Assembly: GCF_019393635.1 (NCBI RefSeq)
Contig: NC_057861.1
Coordinates: 664,457,232 to 664,521,231, forward strand
DNA: 64,000 bases
Direction of reading: 5' to 3'
From: Dromiciops gliroides
Lineage: Eukaryota; Chordata; Mammalia; Microbiotheria; Microbiotheriidae
In this document: positions 1 to 10,879 of the stretch, piece by piece
How positions within the stretch are numbered: position 1 is the stretch's first letter
Layout of the letters: each line of letters starts with the position of its first letter
Notes under the pieces: model-generated
What the model saw: only the letters and a program-made list of their open reading frames with translations
Database searches by the model: none
What the model was told of the DNA's origin: nothing
Program-made: the position numbers and the translations under genes

Positions 1-160
1 TTGGGATTGGGTGCCAAAGAAGCCGAGTTCAAATCTTAGCAATGCTACTTTCTACCTGTGTGATTTGGGGCAACTTTGGCTTCTCTTGGCCTTGTTTTCA
101 TCAGTGAAATAAAAGTTTGGGATTAAATTATCTGTAAGGACCCCTTGAGCTCTAAATCAT
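1..160 (+). repeat. MIR/THER-type SINE, old
   Basis: The segment has the CORE-SINE order: GAGTTCAAATCT box-B-like motif, CTACCTGTGTGAT, GGCAACTT, then a CATCAGTGAAAT-like core end and a GACCCCTTGAGCTCTA tail. It is highly diverged and runs off the window start. Confidence 0.6.
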
Positions 161-265
161 ATAATTAAGCCAAAAACAGATTTTCATTAGCAAGAAAAGG
201 GAAGAGGTTCAAATTTATCAATCTAAGGAGGGAATGCTATAAACACTAGCAATAGTTTTCCTTGT

Positions 266-408
266 AGGGGGCAGCTAGGTGGCGCAGTGAATAAAGCACC
301 GGCCCTAGATTCATCCTGGATTCAGGAGGACCTGAGTTCAAATCTGGTCTCAGACACTTGACACTTACTAGCCGTGTGACCCTGAGCAAGTCACTTAACC
401 CTCATGGC
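266..408 (+). repeat. WSINE/WALLSI-type tRNA-derived SINE
   Basis: The full head is visible: GGGGCAGCTAGGTGGCGCAG, then GAGTTCAAATCTGGTCTCAG (box B), then a GTGTGACCCTGAGCAAGTCA end. A diverged TSD (CAATAGTTTTCCTTG at 250-264; CAATAGTTTCCCTTA from 409) flanks it. The lengthening mismatch suggests a moderately old copy. Confidence 0.85.
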
Positions 409-539
409 CAATAGTTTCCCTTATGATAAAAGAAATTAGACAGAGGAAGAAGTAGGGCCAGGCTTATGGGATGAGGCAAGGTACACATGTGTGTGGGCAT
501 TGAAATAAAGAATAAGTAAGTGACCAAGGAGATTAATAA

Positions 540-1125
540 CAAAAAGAAAGGCTCCATGCACATCAAAATATTTATAGCAGCATTTTTTTTACTAGAAAAG
601 AGTTGGAAACAAAGTGGATGCCCATTGAAGAACAGCTAAACAAGTTCTGGTACATGAATGTAATAGAACATTACAGTGCTGTATGAAACAATGAATATAT
701 AATGAATATGGAAAGGCATGGGAGCACTTATAGATACTGAGCCAGAATGAAGTACACAGAACCAGGAAAACAATATGCACAATTACTACAATGATATAAA
801 TGAAAAGAACAACAATAAAGCAATAGAAACTGAATGTTGAAAAATTAGAATGTCTAAGCTTGGTCCCCCATAGCAGACCTATTAGAAGGAAGCACCCTGT
901 TCTTTGCCAAGGTGGAAGACTGTGGCTTCAGAACCCTACATATGTCAGGCTTTTGATGTTTTTGTTAGTTTTACTAAAAATTATTTTTCCCCTCTTTTTT
1001 TACTTCTTTTTTAAAAGGCATGGCTCCCTGGAAGGGAAAGTGGGTAAGGATACAGTGGGAAATGTAGGTGATATAAAAAAACAAAAGGTACCAATAAAAT
1101 ATATTTTAATTTTTAAAAAGATTAA
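540..1125 (+). mobile_element. L1 3' end (ORF2 C-terminus and 3'UTR), 5'-truncated
   Basis: The segment aligns by eye with the younger L1 3' ends at 44 and 48 kb: AATATTTATAGCAGC, GATGCCCATTGAAGAACAG, AATGTAATAGAACATTACAG, GAACCAGGAAAACAAT. It is heavily diverged, with no ORF2 frame left. The 3'UTR ends in an A/T-rich tail near 1,125. Confidence 0.7.
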
Positions 1126-1174
1126 TTAGATATATGAGCAAAGAGGGAGGAAAATCTCTCTTTTAACTTAACTT

Positions 1175-1490
1175 CTTGTCTTTGTTTGCCCTTCAATCTC
1201 AAAGAAGACCATGACATTGGGAGGTGATGCCATGACTTGCAGTGAATTGGATTTAAGTGAGGGAGGGCTGTACAAAGTCACCAGCCTCACTTTCTCCTCC
1301 AGAGCCATCTGGGTCCAATGGCAAGATATATCTCAGGACAACTGGAGATGGCCCCAGATATTTAAGGCTATTAGAGTTAAGTGACTTGCCCACAGTCACA
1401 CAGCTAGTAAGTATCTGAGGTGAGGTTTGAATTCAGGTCCTCCCAACTTCAGAGTCAATGCTCTATCCACAGCACCACCTGGCTGCCCCA
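1175..1490 (-). repeat. Composite marsupial SINE with a ~200-bp unique module
   Basis: The left part (1,190-1,360; GACCATGACATTGGGAGGTG, GTGAATTGGATTTAAGTGAG, AGAGCCATCTGGGTCCAATG) recurs at 20,415-20,600. The right part is an antisense tRNA-type SINE head ending CACCTGGCTGCCCC. The two parts are joined in the same way in both copies, so this is one composite family and not a chance insertion. I do not know its database name. Confidence 0.75.
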
Positions 1491-2310
1491 TGATCCTGTA
1501 TAAATTCAAGATAAAGAGGGCAAGAACTTTATCTATAGGGAAGAGTCAAGGAGACATATTTTACACAGCTTCTCATGCCTGAATTTAAAGGGCAGGGTAG
1601 AATAGGTAGGCATAACTCCTTCCTCCCAGACCACAATAATCAGATATTAAGGGTGTTAGTTCTGGCTAAACCTGAAGAAACCTAGACATAAAAATTATAA
1701 TGAGGAAAGCAGTTTTAGAAATTGCAATGTTCTGTCTTTCTGATAATATGGTCTCCTTAATGTCAGTCACTAACCCACATCTCTCACTGCCTCCCACGCT
1801 TCCTTCCTCCTTTATTTTTTTTCTCCCTCTCTCCTCACTGCTCCCTTTCTCTGGCCCCAGGCCATTTCCTCCCTGGTTGCTGTCACACACAATTTCAGTT
1901 GTATTCTTAACTCTCCTAGCCCCTCAAGTGGTACTCTTTAGGTTTGGGATTCTCAACTCTTTAACCTAAGTATATTATGTAAAAGAGGAAAAAGGGAAAA
2001 TTATGTCTAATTTTCTTAGGTGAGATAACTAATCCACGTAAAGTTCTTTAATAACCTCAACACAATATATAAATTTATTATGGAACAACACAAATGACAA
2101 GAAGAACAGAAACAAAAACAAGAACTTGAGGGAAATGTGCATCCTTGTATTTCTAATTATTTTCATGCTATGAGACTTTGCTGGACCTATGATCTCATCA
2201 AGATAGATTCTTCTCACCATCCCTTATGTTTTCTCATCCTAGTTGATGCCTTTACTTAAAACCCCCAGGATGGATCCATCCAATATTCTGGACTATTGTC
2301 ACCAAAACCT

Positions 2311-2500
2311 AGATTTAAAGCTGGAAGGGACCTTAAAGATTATCTGCTCCAAACACCGCACTTTACAGATGAGGAAATGGGGACCTAGAAAGGTTTCCTG
2401 ACTTGCCTAAGGTCCCAGGTAGCAAGAGGCAGGACCAGCATTTGAACCCAGACTCCCTGACTCCAAATCCAATCCCCTTTCCACTGCACCATGCTGATCT
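2311..2500 (-). repeat. MIR/THER-type SINE, old
   Basis: Antisense CORE-SINE: GCTGGAAGGGACCTTAAAGA, TTTACAGATGAGGAAATGG, ATTTGAACCCAGACTC and a final CCACTGCACCATGCTG are in the expected order. No TSD can be seen. Confidence 0.75.
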
Positions 2501-2629
2501 TTCTTTTCTTTTAATATTGGGGTAGTAGTGGTGTGGTTCTAGGTCTATCTAGAAGTTCTACCTTACTCTCGATATATGACTGCCTCACATCCTTCTCCAG
2601 CCATCCATATACCCTAAATTTGAGAGTGG

Positions 2630-2725
2630 GACAGAATCATAGAGGTAATCATTTTACAAATGGGGAAACTGAGGCCCAGAAATACTAAGTTACTTCCCCA
2701 GGAGGGTCACCCAGCTGGCAAATTG
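2630..2725 (-). repeat. MIR fragment, old
   Basis: A core piece with ATTTTACAAATGGGGAAACT and GAGGCCCAGAAA, in antisense, truncated on both sides. Confidence 0.6.
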
Positions 2726-3360
2726 CATACCTTAGAACAGAACATAGCCTCTGAATTTTAAATCTACAATCATACTCTGCATGTCTTTGAAGATGCCTTT
2801 TATACTTTTTCTCTAGTGCAAGTTATCATTGGTATTGAAATTACAGCCTGTTTACAAAACTAAGTACCTTCATACTGCCCTTCTAAGTGTCAGTCATGCC
2901 TACCATGATTCAATATCATTATAACCATATACCATCATAATAACAATATACCATCATCAGGAGAGTATTGGTGTTAAGAAAATGGATCAGCTGCTTGGGA
3001 TCATTGAAAGCACCACACAGTTTTCCAAATATCAATCGGTTTGACCTCTTTGTCCTGTTTGATTCTGGGTCCAAATCATTGTCCACCTGCAGTATTCATC
3101 TAAGATCTATATACGGACAGATTAACTCAATGCTATGCTGTGGTGAGCCTATAGAACTGCATGCCATGATCTGATCAATATGGGATTTTATCGTCTTTCT
3201 TTTCCCTTGTGAATGGCTAGACCAATCTCTTTTGTGGAAGAGTGGATCTCATGGAAGAGGCCTTATAATGAATGATCCAGAACTCAATGCTCAAAGTCAG
3301 ATCAATACTGTTTCTACAAACCTCAATAAACATCCTGAAAGTCTTACATTTAGTTGAAAC

Positions 3361-3500
3361 ATTACTCAAGGTCTAGATGTATAATTAGTGATAGACAGAT
3401 AGATGATAGCGACACACAAATAAATGTATGTATGTATGCATGTATGTATATACACATGTATGTGTACATATACAAATACACATATAAATGTATTCATAAC
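3361..3500. repeat. AT-rich simple repeats (GATA and ATGT units)
   Basis: Impure GATAGACAGATAGAT followed by ATGT/ATAC units. There is no coding potential. Confidence 0.7.
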
Positions 3501-3714
3501 TCATGATCCATTTGTGAATTCTCACTTGGGACATGTGCCATTATGAAAATCTACTGCTACCTTTTGGTAACATATCTAAATTGTAGCATCAATAACTGAA
3601 TTGAGCTATATATCCCCTATGAGTCCTGGAACTCTGAACTAAGAATAACAAAAGTAACCATTTTTGTGACAGTATTCTAATTAGTAGACACAAGTAGAAA
3701 GAGTTCTGTGATAG

Positions 3715-3850
3715 GAGTCATGAAGTCTGTAGTTTCAATCCTACTTCAGAAACCTACTGGCTGTGTGACCTTAAGCAAGTCATTTTAGCTAAGTCTCAGT
3801 TTTCTCAGCTGTAAAATGGAGATGAAAATAGTGCTCACCTCATAGGATTA
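3715..3850 (+). repeat. MIR/THER-type SINE, old
   Basis: Sense order: CTACTGGCTGTGTGACCTTA, AGCAAGTCATTTTAG, CAGTTTTCTCAGCTGTAAAA, then CACCTCATAGGATT. Confidence 0.75.
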
Positions 3851-4261
3851 GATTCAGATGTTTTAGATTCAGATAAGATAATTAATAAACACAATAAATA
3901 AGATAAGATAATAAGTTGAAAACTTATTAGATTCAGATAAGATAATAAAGAAACACTTATTGAGGAATATAGATAGAAAAGTAAAACAGTCTTTACTCTC
4001 AAAAAGGTCATATTCTAAAAGAAGCCTGTAAGTAGAGATAAATAAAGAGATATAGAGATATACATTATGTATATGTGTGTATAGGTTATTTCATCTGCAA
4101 GTCAGCTTGCATATATGTAAAGTGATTTGCAATCCTAAAAGGACTATATTAATATCATTTATCATCATCATTATTATTATTTTCATTGGTACAAACCAAT
4201 TCAAGATAGAACACACACACACATCCACACACAAGCCTTTTATATTAAAAATGAAAGGAAT

Positions 4262-4401
4262 AGGGCAGCTAGGTGGTGCAGTGCATAAAGCACCAGCCCT
4301 GGATTCAGGAGGTCTTGAGTTCAAATGCGGCCTCAGACACTTGACACTTACTAGCTGTGTGACCTTGGGCAAGTCATTTAACCCTCATTGCCCCACCCCC
4401 C
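4262..4401 (+). repeat. WSINE-type SINE with TSD
   Basis: Complete head and body (GGGCAGCTAGGTGGTGCAGT to CACTTACTAGCTGTGTGACC). A matching TSD AAAATGAAAGGAATA lies at 4,247-4,262 and 4,402-4,416, which is typical of L1-machinery insertion. The 131-aa open frame across it is an artefact of the SINE. Confidence 0.9.
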
Positions 4402-4534
4402 AAAATGAAAGGAATATTACAGGGCACTACCAACAAAAAGTACTATCTTTTGTTAGCCTTGGCATGCAATGAAAAGAACCTTCTGACTAAGACATAGAAA
4501 CTGTATAGTACTCAAAGCATTTTACATTTCTTAT

Positions 4535-4735
4535 CTCATTTAATCCTTAAAATTCAGTGAGAGGGCTAGTATCATGCTCATTTTGCTGAAGTTAAAGAAA
4601 TGAAACTCAAAGTAGTTGAGTAACTTGTTCACAGTCACACAACCAGTAACTGTCAGAAGCAAAATTTGAGCATAGGTCTTTTCAAACCCCATATCCAGCG
4701 CTTTTCCTACCACATCATGCTGTCTCTCCAACAGA
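4535..4735 (-). repeat. MIR-type SINE, old
   Basis: Antisense: TTACATTTCTTATCTCATTT, a GAAATGAAACTC core, CACAGTCACACAACCAGTAA, and CTACCACATCATGCTGTCTC at the head end. Confidence 0.7.
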
Positions 4736-4739
4736 GGCA

Positions 4740-5865
4740 AGAAAGATGAAAGTCAGTCATGTATTTCATTACTTTCACTTTTGCTGCTGGATTTGCCAGG
4801 CCCCAAATATGGAACTAATCACTGCATGAGGATAGCCATGACATGAAATTGGCCATCAGTACTGGGGAGGCAGATGTGAGGAAGGCAGCTAGGAGATAAT
4901 ATCAAGCAGAAAAACAATCTGATTGCATGCGATGATGCATGACTGCTACAGTCCACATTGATTCCATAACAATTTGTTTCCAATCGTGATGGCAAATTTG
5001 AAATTTACAATAACAAAGAGTCGATTTTTGACAAAAAGTCAATTCTTCTACATAAAATAGGGATACCATTAGCACATGAGTAAATCTAGTCATTTTAAAA
5101 GGCAGTTTGGGCCTTGACAGAGAGAGAGAGAAAGTTGGTACATATACTTTTGAAATCTGTCTATAAATATTCAAGAGGAATCCCACTGATTCAAAACTGC
5201 TGATACTACTATTGCAATGATGTCTGCGACCCATGCAGGGAGACTCCAGGAAACTATAAACAACTTGAGCATTGAAGATACCTATGCAAATTACATGGCA
5301 AAAGGTAATATTCAATAGAAATCTTCCCCACTTTAAGAAATCTTCACAAAGTGTGCTCAAATTGGTGGTGATTACCATCAGTGCTTTTGTTGGGAGTTTA
5401 GCAGAGGGCTTCTTTTATTCTTAATCACTTTTGTAACTACCAACATTTATTCAATTATATATGTTAATTGTCTCTAGAATGCCATGCACCTGTTTCTTCC
5501 AGCTGCTTGCAAGGCTGCCTTTCATGACATCTGCATGAAATTGGTAGTCTGGTTTCCTGCCATTAGAATCATGGGGAAAGATTAGCCTAGGCTTGGGTCG
5601 GGTTATAATACAGTCGAGAGGAAATTGCTTCCAATATAACAGTACATGCAGTTATGTGAGTGGGGTTTTTGTTCATTTCTTCAAGGAAAAAATATCTGGG
5701 CCTCCAAGTAAGCATTTTAGAAAGAGCTCTGTGCTTTTCTGTAAATAAAAAATGAAAAGAACTCCCTAGTCAAAAAAGGTTCTCTTCTTGTAGGTTCTCT
5801 CTGCAGGGCTCCATTGATACTTACACGCATGTGACACCTTGCCATAGTAGTTGTATTCCTAAAAA
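4740..5865. other. Unannotated stretch, probably unique
   Basis: I recognise no repeat here. A 158-aa minus-strand open frame (4,902-5,378) has no recognisable motif, mixed low-complexity residues and no usable context. I do not call it a gene. The AT-rich text around 4,910-4,960 contains a near-palindrome (GATTGCATGCGATGATGCAT). Confidence 0.4.
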
Positions 5866-5869
5866 TTTG

Positions 5870-6560
5870 TGTGCAAAAGGAATGTTTTCATCAAGCCTTA
5901 TACCTCCACTCTCTTCTCTCTCAACACAGGGCCTCAGTCTCATACTTCACTGGAAAAAACAGAGAACAATTTCCTCATGATACTTCTTATCTTCTACTTT
6001 GTAACTCCAAGCTCCTTAACTTTTCACTTTCTCTCCTCCTTTACTAAAATCTCTAATAAAGTGGTTATCTCTTTCTTCACCATATAGGTCAATTATGTGC
6101 CTCACCAAGACCAACATTTCTACTCATACCCTTGATCCCACTCCCTACATTCTTCTTAAATAGATTGTTCAAAGAATTATCCCCTTTTACTAATTTTCAA
6201 TCTGGTCCTTCCCTGCTACCTAAAAATACACTCAGGTCTCCCCAACTCTTAACAACTACCTCTCTGGGAGACAAAGTACATATGAATATTAACATATTCC
6301 CCATCATCTTCCTAGGTTTAGACATTCAACAAAAAAAATAAACTAAGCCCTTATTTGCATTTTGCCAATTTCTGAGGTGTAAATGTTCATGCAAAAAAAA
6401 GATCGTCATCCCTATGAGTTGGCTCCAGCCACTGACACAACCCCATTAAACTATTGCTTTATATTTCTCCTTCTCTTCACTGATAAACTCATAAAAAGTG
6501 TTTGGCACTCACTGCCTCCATTTCTCTCCCTATAACTGTAGTCTCAGTATATATTTGACC
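5870..6560 (+). mobile_element. L2-type LINE ORF fragments, old
   Basis: CT-rich sense-strand blocks match the L2 ORF region as known from amniote genomes: CTTGATCCCACTCCCTACAT, TCCTTCCCTGCTACCT with CACTCAGGTCTCCCCAACTC, and later CACTCACTGCCTCCATTTCT. The blocks are separated by deletions and no frame survives. Family assignment is by memory of the consensus. Confidence 0.55.
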
Positions 6561-7134
6561 CAAGAAAGCAGAATTGGGAGCAAGAGCTAGAAATTATAAA
6601 GAAGCAAATTTAGACAACAATTTAGGGGTCTTATATAGATTATGAGCCAGGAAAAAAAAAGTGTCTGAGGAGTGGTCAGGCCGATAAGATGGAAAACCAA
6701 GAGAGAAAAGCAGTGTTATATAAACCTGGAAAAAAAATGCATCCAGGAAAAATGGGTGAAAAAAATCTGGGCCTCCAAGTAAGCATGTTAGAAAGATCTC
6801 TGTATTCCTTTGTATATTTACCACAACAGAGGTGAATGCTGAAGAGAGGGGAGAAGACCATCAGATGTGGCATTTCAGACTTAACTTCCCTGACATCTCC
6901 AGCCATGCAACTTGTAATTCACTAAGTGTCATGATATCCATTCTATCACTATTGAGAATAATTTTCCACCCCTGGAGCCACCTTGGGCTCCAATAAACCA
7001 TTTTTGGCTTTGTATTGCTCAGCTCCAGGCCTCCGCCATCCTTCCTAGGCATTTTCAGGTATACTGCTCTGTGTCCATCCTCCTATCTCAATGGTCACTT
7101 TCCAATTCCATTTTATGTGTTGTTTTCCCCCATT

Positions 7135-7230
7135 AGAATATGAGCTACTTGAGGTCGAGATCCACTTTGTATTTATTTTTATCCCCTGCACTTAACAGAG
7201 TATCTGGTACATAGTACCCTACTTAACAAA
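7135..7230 (+). mobile_element. L2 3' end, old
   Basis: TTAGAATATGAGCTACTTGA, a CTGCACTTAACAGAGTATCT block and GGTACATAGTA follow the L2 3' terminus order. Confidence 0.6.
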
Positions 7231-7261
7231 TGCTCTAGCTCTCTACTTATCATTAGTGACC

Positions 7262-7740
7262 ATGAATGAGCGAAGCCTACCCTTCAAAATGCAGAGGAGT
7301 CCAATCTGGGTTGAAAGCATAAAAGTTTTATTAGGAGGAAAATTAGACACTAATGTCTAATTTGTACCCCCAGTACAAAGTACAAAGGAGCCCATACCGC
7401 AGGAGAGGCAGAGGAGATTTATAGTTGAAAACCATGAAAGGGAGGCTTAAGGAGGGGCTGGGGAAAATAATGGACAATCTTTCCCAGGAACAGGTGAACA
7501 TAAAATATAGAAACTGGATGTTTTGCAGGAACAGTTAACCAAAAGGCTGGTTTCAGCCAGTTTGGGGTGGGGAGAGGTAGAGTACGGCTAAGCAAGGACA
7601 GACAATGAACACTGGCAAAGGCATCTGAGAGTGAGCAAGACGTTGGCTTGCGGCAGGCTCCAGATTGGTTCCTTTCAGCAAACAGGCTTACTGTGTTCAT
7701 TGGTAAGGTAACTCATAGAAAACAGACATTTATCTCAGGG
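7262..7740 (-). mobile_element. Possible LTR of an endogenous retrovirus (fossil)
   Basis: Read on the minus strand, a CCTCCTAATAAAACTTTTAT polyadenylation block is followed by CTTTCAACCCAGATTGGACT, an arrangement like R-U5 of an LTR. It follows a promoter-like stretch of higher GC content. The edges are uncertain and no internal viral region is seen, so if real it is a solitary, degraded LTR. Confidence 0.35.
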
Positions 7741-7839
7741 GTACTTCCACATAACATTGAAGAGAACAGTTCTGGCTGAGTGAGTGATAAGGTCAGAGCC
7801 AAATTCCAATGATCTATTGGATGTTTCCAACTGAAATTT

Positions 7840-8610
7840 CCATGGATATGTCAAACTAAATTATACAAAACAGAACTTTTTGTCTTCCCCTATTTCTGTT
7901 GAGAACACCACTATCCTTCATGCTATCCAGACTTGCAACCCTGGAATTATCCTCAACTCAACTCTTCTTCACCCTAAATACCCATGCATTCTCTAGTCTC
8001 TTGCCTGGACTATTATGAAAGCTTCTAGATTCTCTCCTCTCTAATCCATTCTCAACAAAACTACTAAAATGATATTCATAAAGAATAGGTCTGACTATGT
8101 CTCTCTTCTGCAACAGTATCTTCAGTGGCTCTTTATTCAATCTAAGATCAATTTGAGGCATTAAACATCCTTCACAATCCATCTTCATCCTCTCTTTCTT
8201 GGTTTATTCAGCATTATTATCCTTCACATTCTCTATGCCACTTCCAAACTGGCCTCCTTGCTGTCCCTCATACTTAGTATCCCAGCTCCTATCTCTCTAC
8301 CTTTACATGGAGTTTTCCTCATGCATGGAATGAACTCCCTCTTCATGTCTACCTCTTAGAATCTATAGCGTCTTTCAAAGCTAACCTCACTTTCTACCTT
8401 TCTACCTGTTCTTACCACTATCTTGTGTGTTTCTTTGTATATCTGTGTATGTATGCATTCTATACTTCTATGTGTTCATGCTTTTTCACCCAAAGGACTG
8501 TAGGCTCCTAGAAAGCAGGAGTTATTTCACTTTTGTCTCTGTATCTCTGACACCTAAAATGGTGCCTGGCATAGAGGATTGACTTAATAAATGCTTAATT
8601 TATTAATTGA
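7840..8610 (+). mobile_element. L2-type LINE 3' portion, old
   Basis: Sense L2 blocks in order: CAGAACTTTTTGTCTTCCCC, GCCTGGACTATTATGAAAGC, AGGTCTGACTATGTCTCTCT, CAGTGGCTCTTTATTCAATC, CTGGCCTCCTTGCTGTCCCT, GGACTGTAGGCTCCTAGAAA, TGGTGCCTGGCATAGAGGAT. It ends in TTAATAAATGC repeats. This is the longest collinear L2 remnant in the window. Confidence 0.75.
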
Positions 8611-8619
8611 CAGGATCAT

Positions 8620-8995
8620 AGAATGAAAGTCTTAGTTCTGAAAGAAATCTTAGAGGTCATCCAGTCCAAGGCTTCTTAAACTGTGGGTCACATAACTGAA
8701 TGTGGGGGTCACAAAAAATTGGCAACAGTAAAAGGTTATGTATACCTATTTTATATGCCTATCTACCCAGGGTCACATAAAAATGTCCCTAGTGAAAAGG
8801 GGTTTTGAGTAGAAAAAAGATTAAGAATCTCTGATCTAGTACAGCTCTATCATTTTATAGAATAGGAAGGTGAGGCACAGAGAGCTTAAGTACCTTGTCC
8901 ATGGGCACAGGTAGTAAGTAGTTGTCAGAATTTGAACCCAGATCACATACTTCTGAATTTAATGTCCTTTCCACAGGACCACTATGCCTTTTGAT
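8620..8995 (-). repeat. THER/MIR-type SINE split by a hAT element
   Basis: The left part (GGATCATAGAATGAAAGTCT to GAGGTCATCCAGTC) and the right part (ATCTAGTACAGCTCTATCAT to CCACAGGACCACTATGCC) become one continuous antisense SINE once the inserted element at 8,667-8,833 is removed. Confidence 0.75.
8667..8833. mobile_element. Non-autonomous hAT-like DNA transposon (167 bp)
   Basis: The ends are near-inverted (CAAGGCTTCTTAAACT left; GATTAAGAATCTCTG right), matching the CAGNGNTTCTTAA ends of hAT elements. The flanking 8-bp duplication ATCCAGTC / ATCTAGTA has two mismatches. Related copies lie at 15,614-15,787 and 27,751. No transposase remains. Confidence 0.7.
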
Positions 8996-9014
8996 ACTCT
9001 TAAACAAAGTACAC

Positions 9015-9140
9015 CGGAGCAATGGTTGAGCTCCTTGAGGGCAGGGACTGTCTTTTGCCTCCTTTTGCATCTTTAACACTTAGCACTGTGCCTAGAACAT
9101 AGTAAGTACAAATAAATGCTTATTGATTGATTGATTCTAA
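9015..9140 (+). mobile_element. L2 3' end, old
   Basis: GAGCTCCTTGAGGGCAGGGA, TTAGCACTGTGCCTAGAACA and TAGTAAGTACAAATAAATGC, ending in a short GATT repeat, match the L2 3' terminus. Confidence 0.75.
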
Positions 9141-9310
9141 AACCTTGTGCAATGATAATGCCCTTTCCTTTAAAAAAAACTTTTTTGTACTTAAATCTTC
9201 CAAAGTGATTCTCATGTCTTCTATACTACTAACAATTCCAAATCAGGCTTATTTTGAAAGTAATATATACATATAAGTATGTCTATTATATATGTACATG
9301 AGTGTATATT

Positions 9311-9342
9311 CATATATATATATATATATATATATATTATCT
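9311..9342. repeat. (TA)n microsatellite
   Basis: About a dozen TA units. A second TA/ATAC-rich patch lies at 9,755-9,860. Confidence 0.9.
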
Positions 9343-9609
9343 GAACCCATTTCTTTATAATCTAACATGACACAGCTTATTTAGTGAGAAGGACATGACT
9401 GCTAGTTATCAAAGGATGTTTTATTACTGGGAACAACACATAACTCACCTGGTAATAGACTCAGAACAACTTTTGTTTTCCTGATTTCTTTCCAGTGATT
9501 ATCATGTTTTTGCTTTTTTTAAAAAAATGAAACTATTTTTGTTTTCATTTGTAGGGTTTTGCATATTTTTTTCACTTTTCCAGAACCAATGAGATAGCAG
9601 AATATGTGG

Positions 9610-9755
9610 TCCAGTGGAAGGATTAATTACAGGATTTGGAGGCAAAGGATGTGAACTGAAATCCTGACTCTACCAATTACAATCCTTATGACCTCAGGCA
9701 GGTCATGTTACCTCTTCAGTAAAATGTGTTGAACTATATGACCTCCAAGACTGTA
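9610..9755 (+). repeat. MIR/THER-type SINE, old
   Basis: GTGGTCCAGTGGAAGGATTA head, CTGACTCTACCAATTACAAT, GACCTCAGGCAGGTCATGTT, and a CTATATGACCTCCAAGACTG tail. Confidence 0.7.
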
Positions 9756-9959
9756 CATATATAAATACATAAATATATGTATATGTTTATATGTGACCAC
9801 AGAATATATACATGTGTATATAAGTATATATATATATACATTTTATATATAAGCTTATTTGTATGCACGTATATAAAATTTACATTTTTCATATCAGATT
9901 CATTAAAAGTTAACCAAATTGGGCTCTTCAGCATTTTTTACATTATCTGAGAATCGATA

Positions 9960-10868
9960 GTTCAGTTTTTTCAGGTTTGCATCTTTTCAAACTTCCCAAT
10001 TGTACTCAATTTTCCATAACAGGTAATGTGTGTACATGTTTGTGAATGCATGTGATTTTGTGTGTGTGCTATTCTGAGATAGGCTCACAATCAGCTGGTA
10101 TGCATCATGTATTTATTGGGCACAGCCAGTGATTACTTTTAGGTTAATAAGAAGCCAATTTTGGGTCACATGATCAATTCCCAGTAGCCTGCAGATTCTC
10201 TGCATCATCAGACCACACATGGTGTGCAGAAATGTTATAGCAAAACAGATAAGTTTGCTTTTTTCTGCTTGTCTTCCAGTCACAGCTGGGTTTTATTTTT
10301 TTCTTCACAAAATCCCTTGAACTGATCCATGGAACTTGAATTCCATAAAATCGATTTTAAGAAATGTCACACCACACTAGGTAAAGGATTTCATTATTGT
10401 AAGTAACCTTGAAGTGAATCCTTTTTTTTTTTAAATGAAGAGTCCTTTTGTAATGTGAATATAATGACTTCCTATTTTATCACATCCAAACATTCAGCCT
10501 TTCCTATTCAGCACAGACATTCCTAAATCCTCTCCCTCCCACTGCCTATGACCAGTGGCTTCCAGTGATAGACCTTTTGGCTCTTACCAAGAATTGGAAG
10601 CTTTTAGGAAGTCTGTGAATTCAGAAAAGGAGATGACTACAAAAGCAGACTTCCAGATAAAACTGGTTTATCTTATAAAGTGAGCCTGTTAACTAAAAAG
10701 GCCCATGACAAATCTAGACAAACTTCCTTGCACTACCAAATAGAGAAGTTAAAATGGAGGCTTAGCCCAATAAAAAGGATCTGGTGGTCAGATGACAAAC
10801 AGGAGTTGCCAGAGAGATAGAAAAATTGAGATGGTAGGGTGCCAAAAACAAAATTCATTTGTTCTAAA
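9960..10868. other. No recognised feature
   Basis: AT-rich sequence with short TG tracts (10,025-10,070). I see no repeat family or gene with any confidence. Confidence 0.4.
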
Positions 10869-10879
10869 GACTTGCCCAG

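Noticed and set aside
4284-4400. Functional tRNA genes in the many SINE heads
   Set aside because: A- and B-box-like motifs are present, but the heads do not fold into complete tRNAs as far as I can judge and are repeated as SINEs.
4902-5378. 158-aa minus-strand open frame
   Set aside because: No motif, no coding-like composition and no splice context that I can defend. One frame of this length is expected by chance in 64 kb read in six frames.
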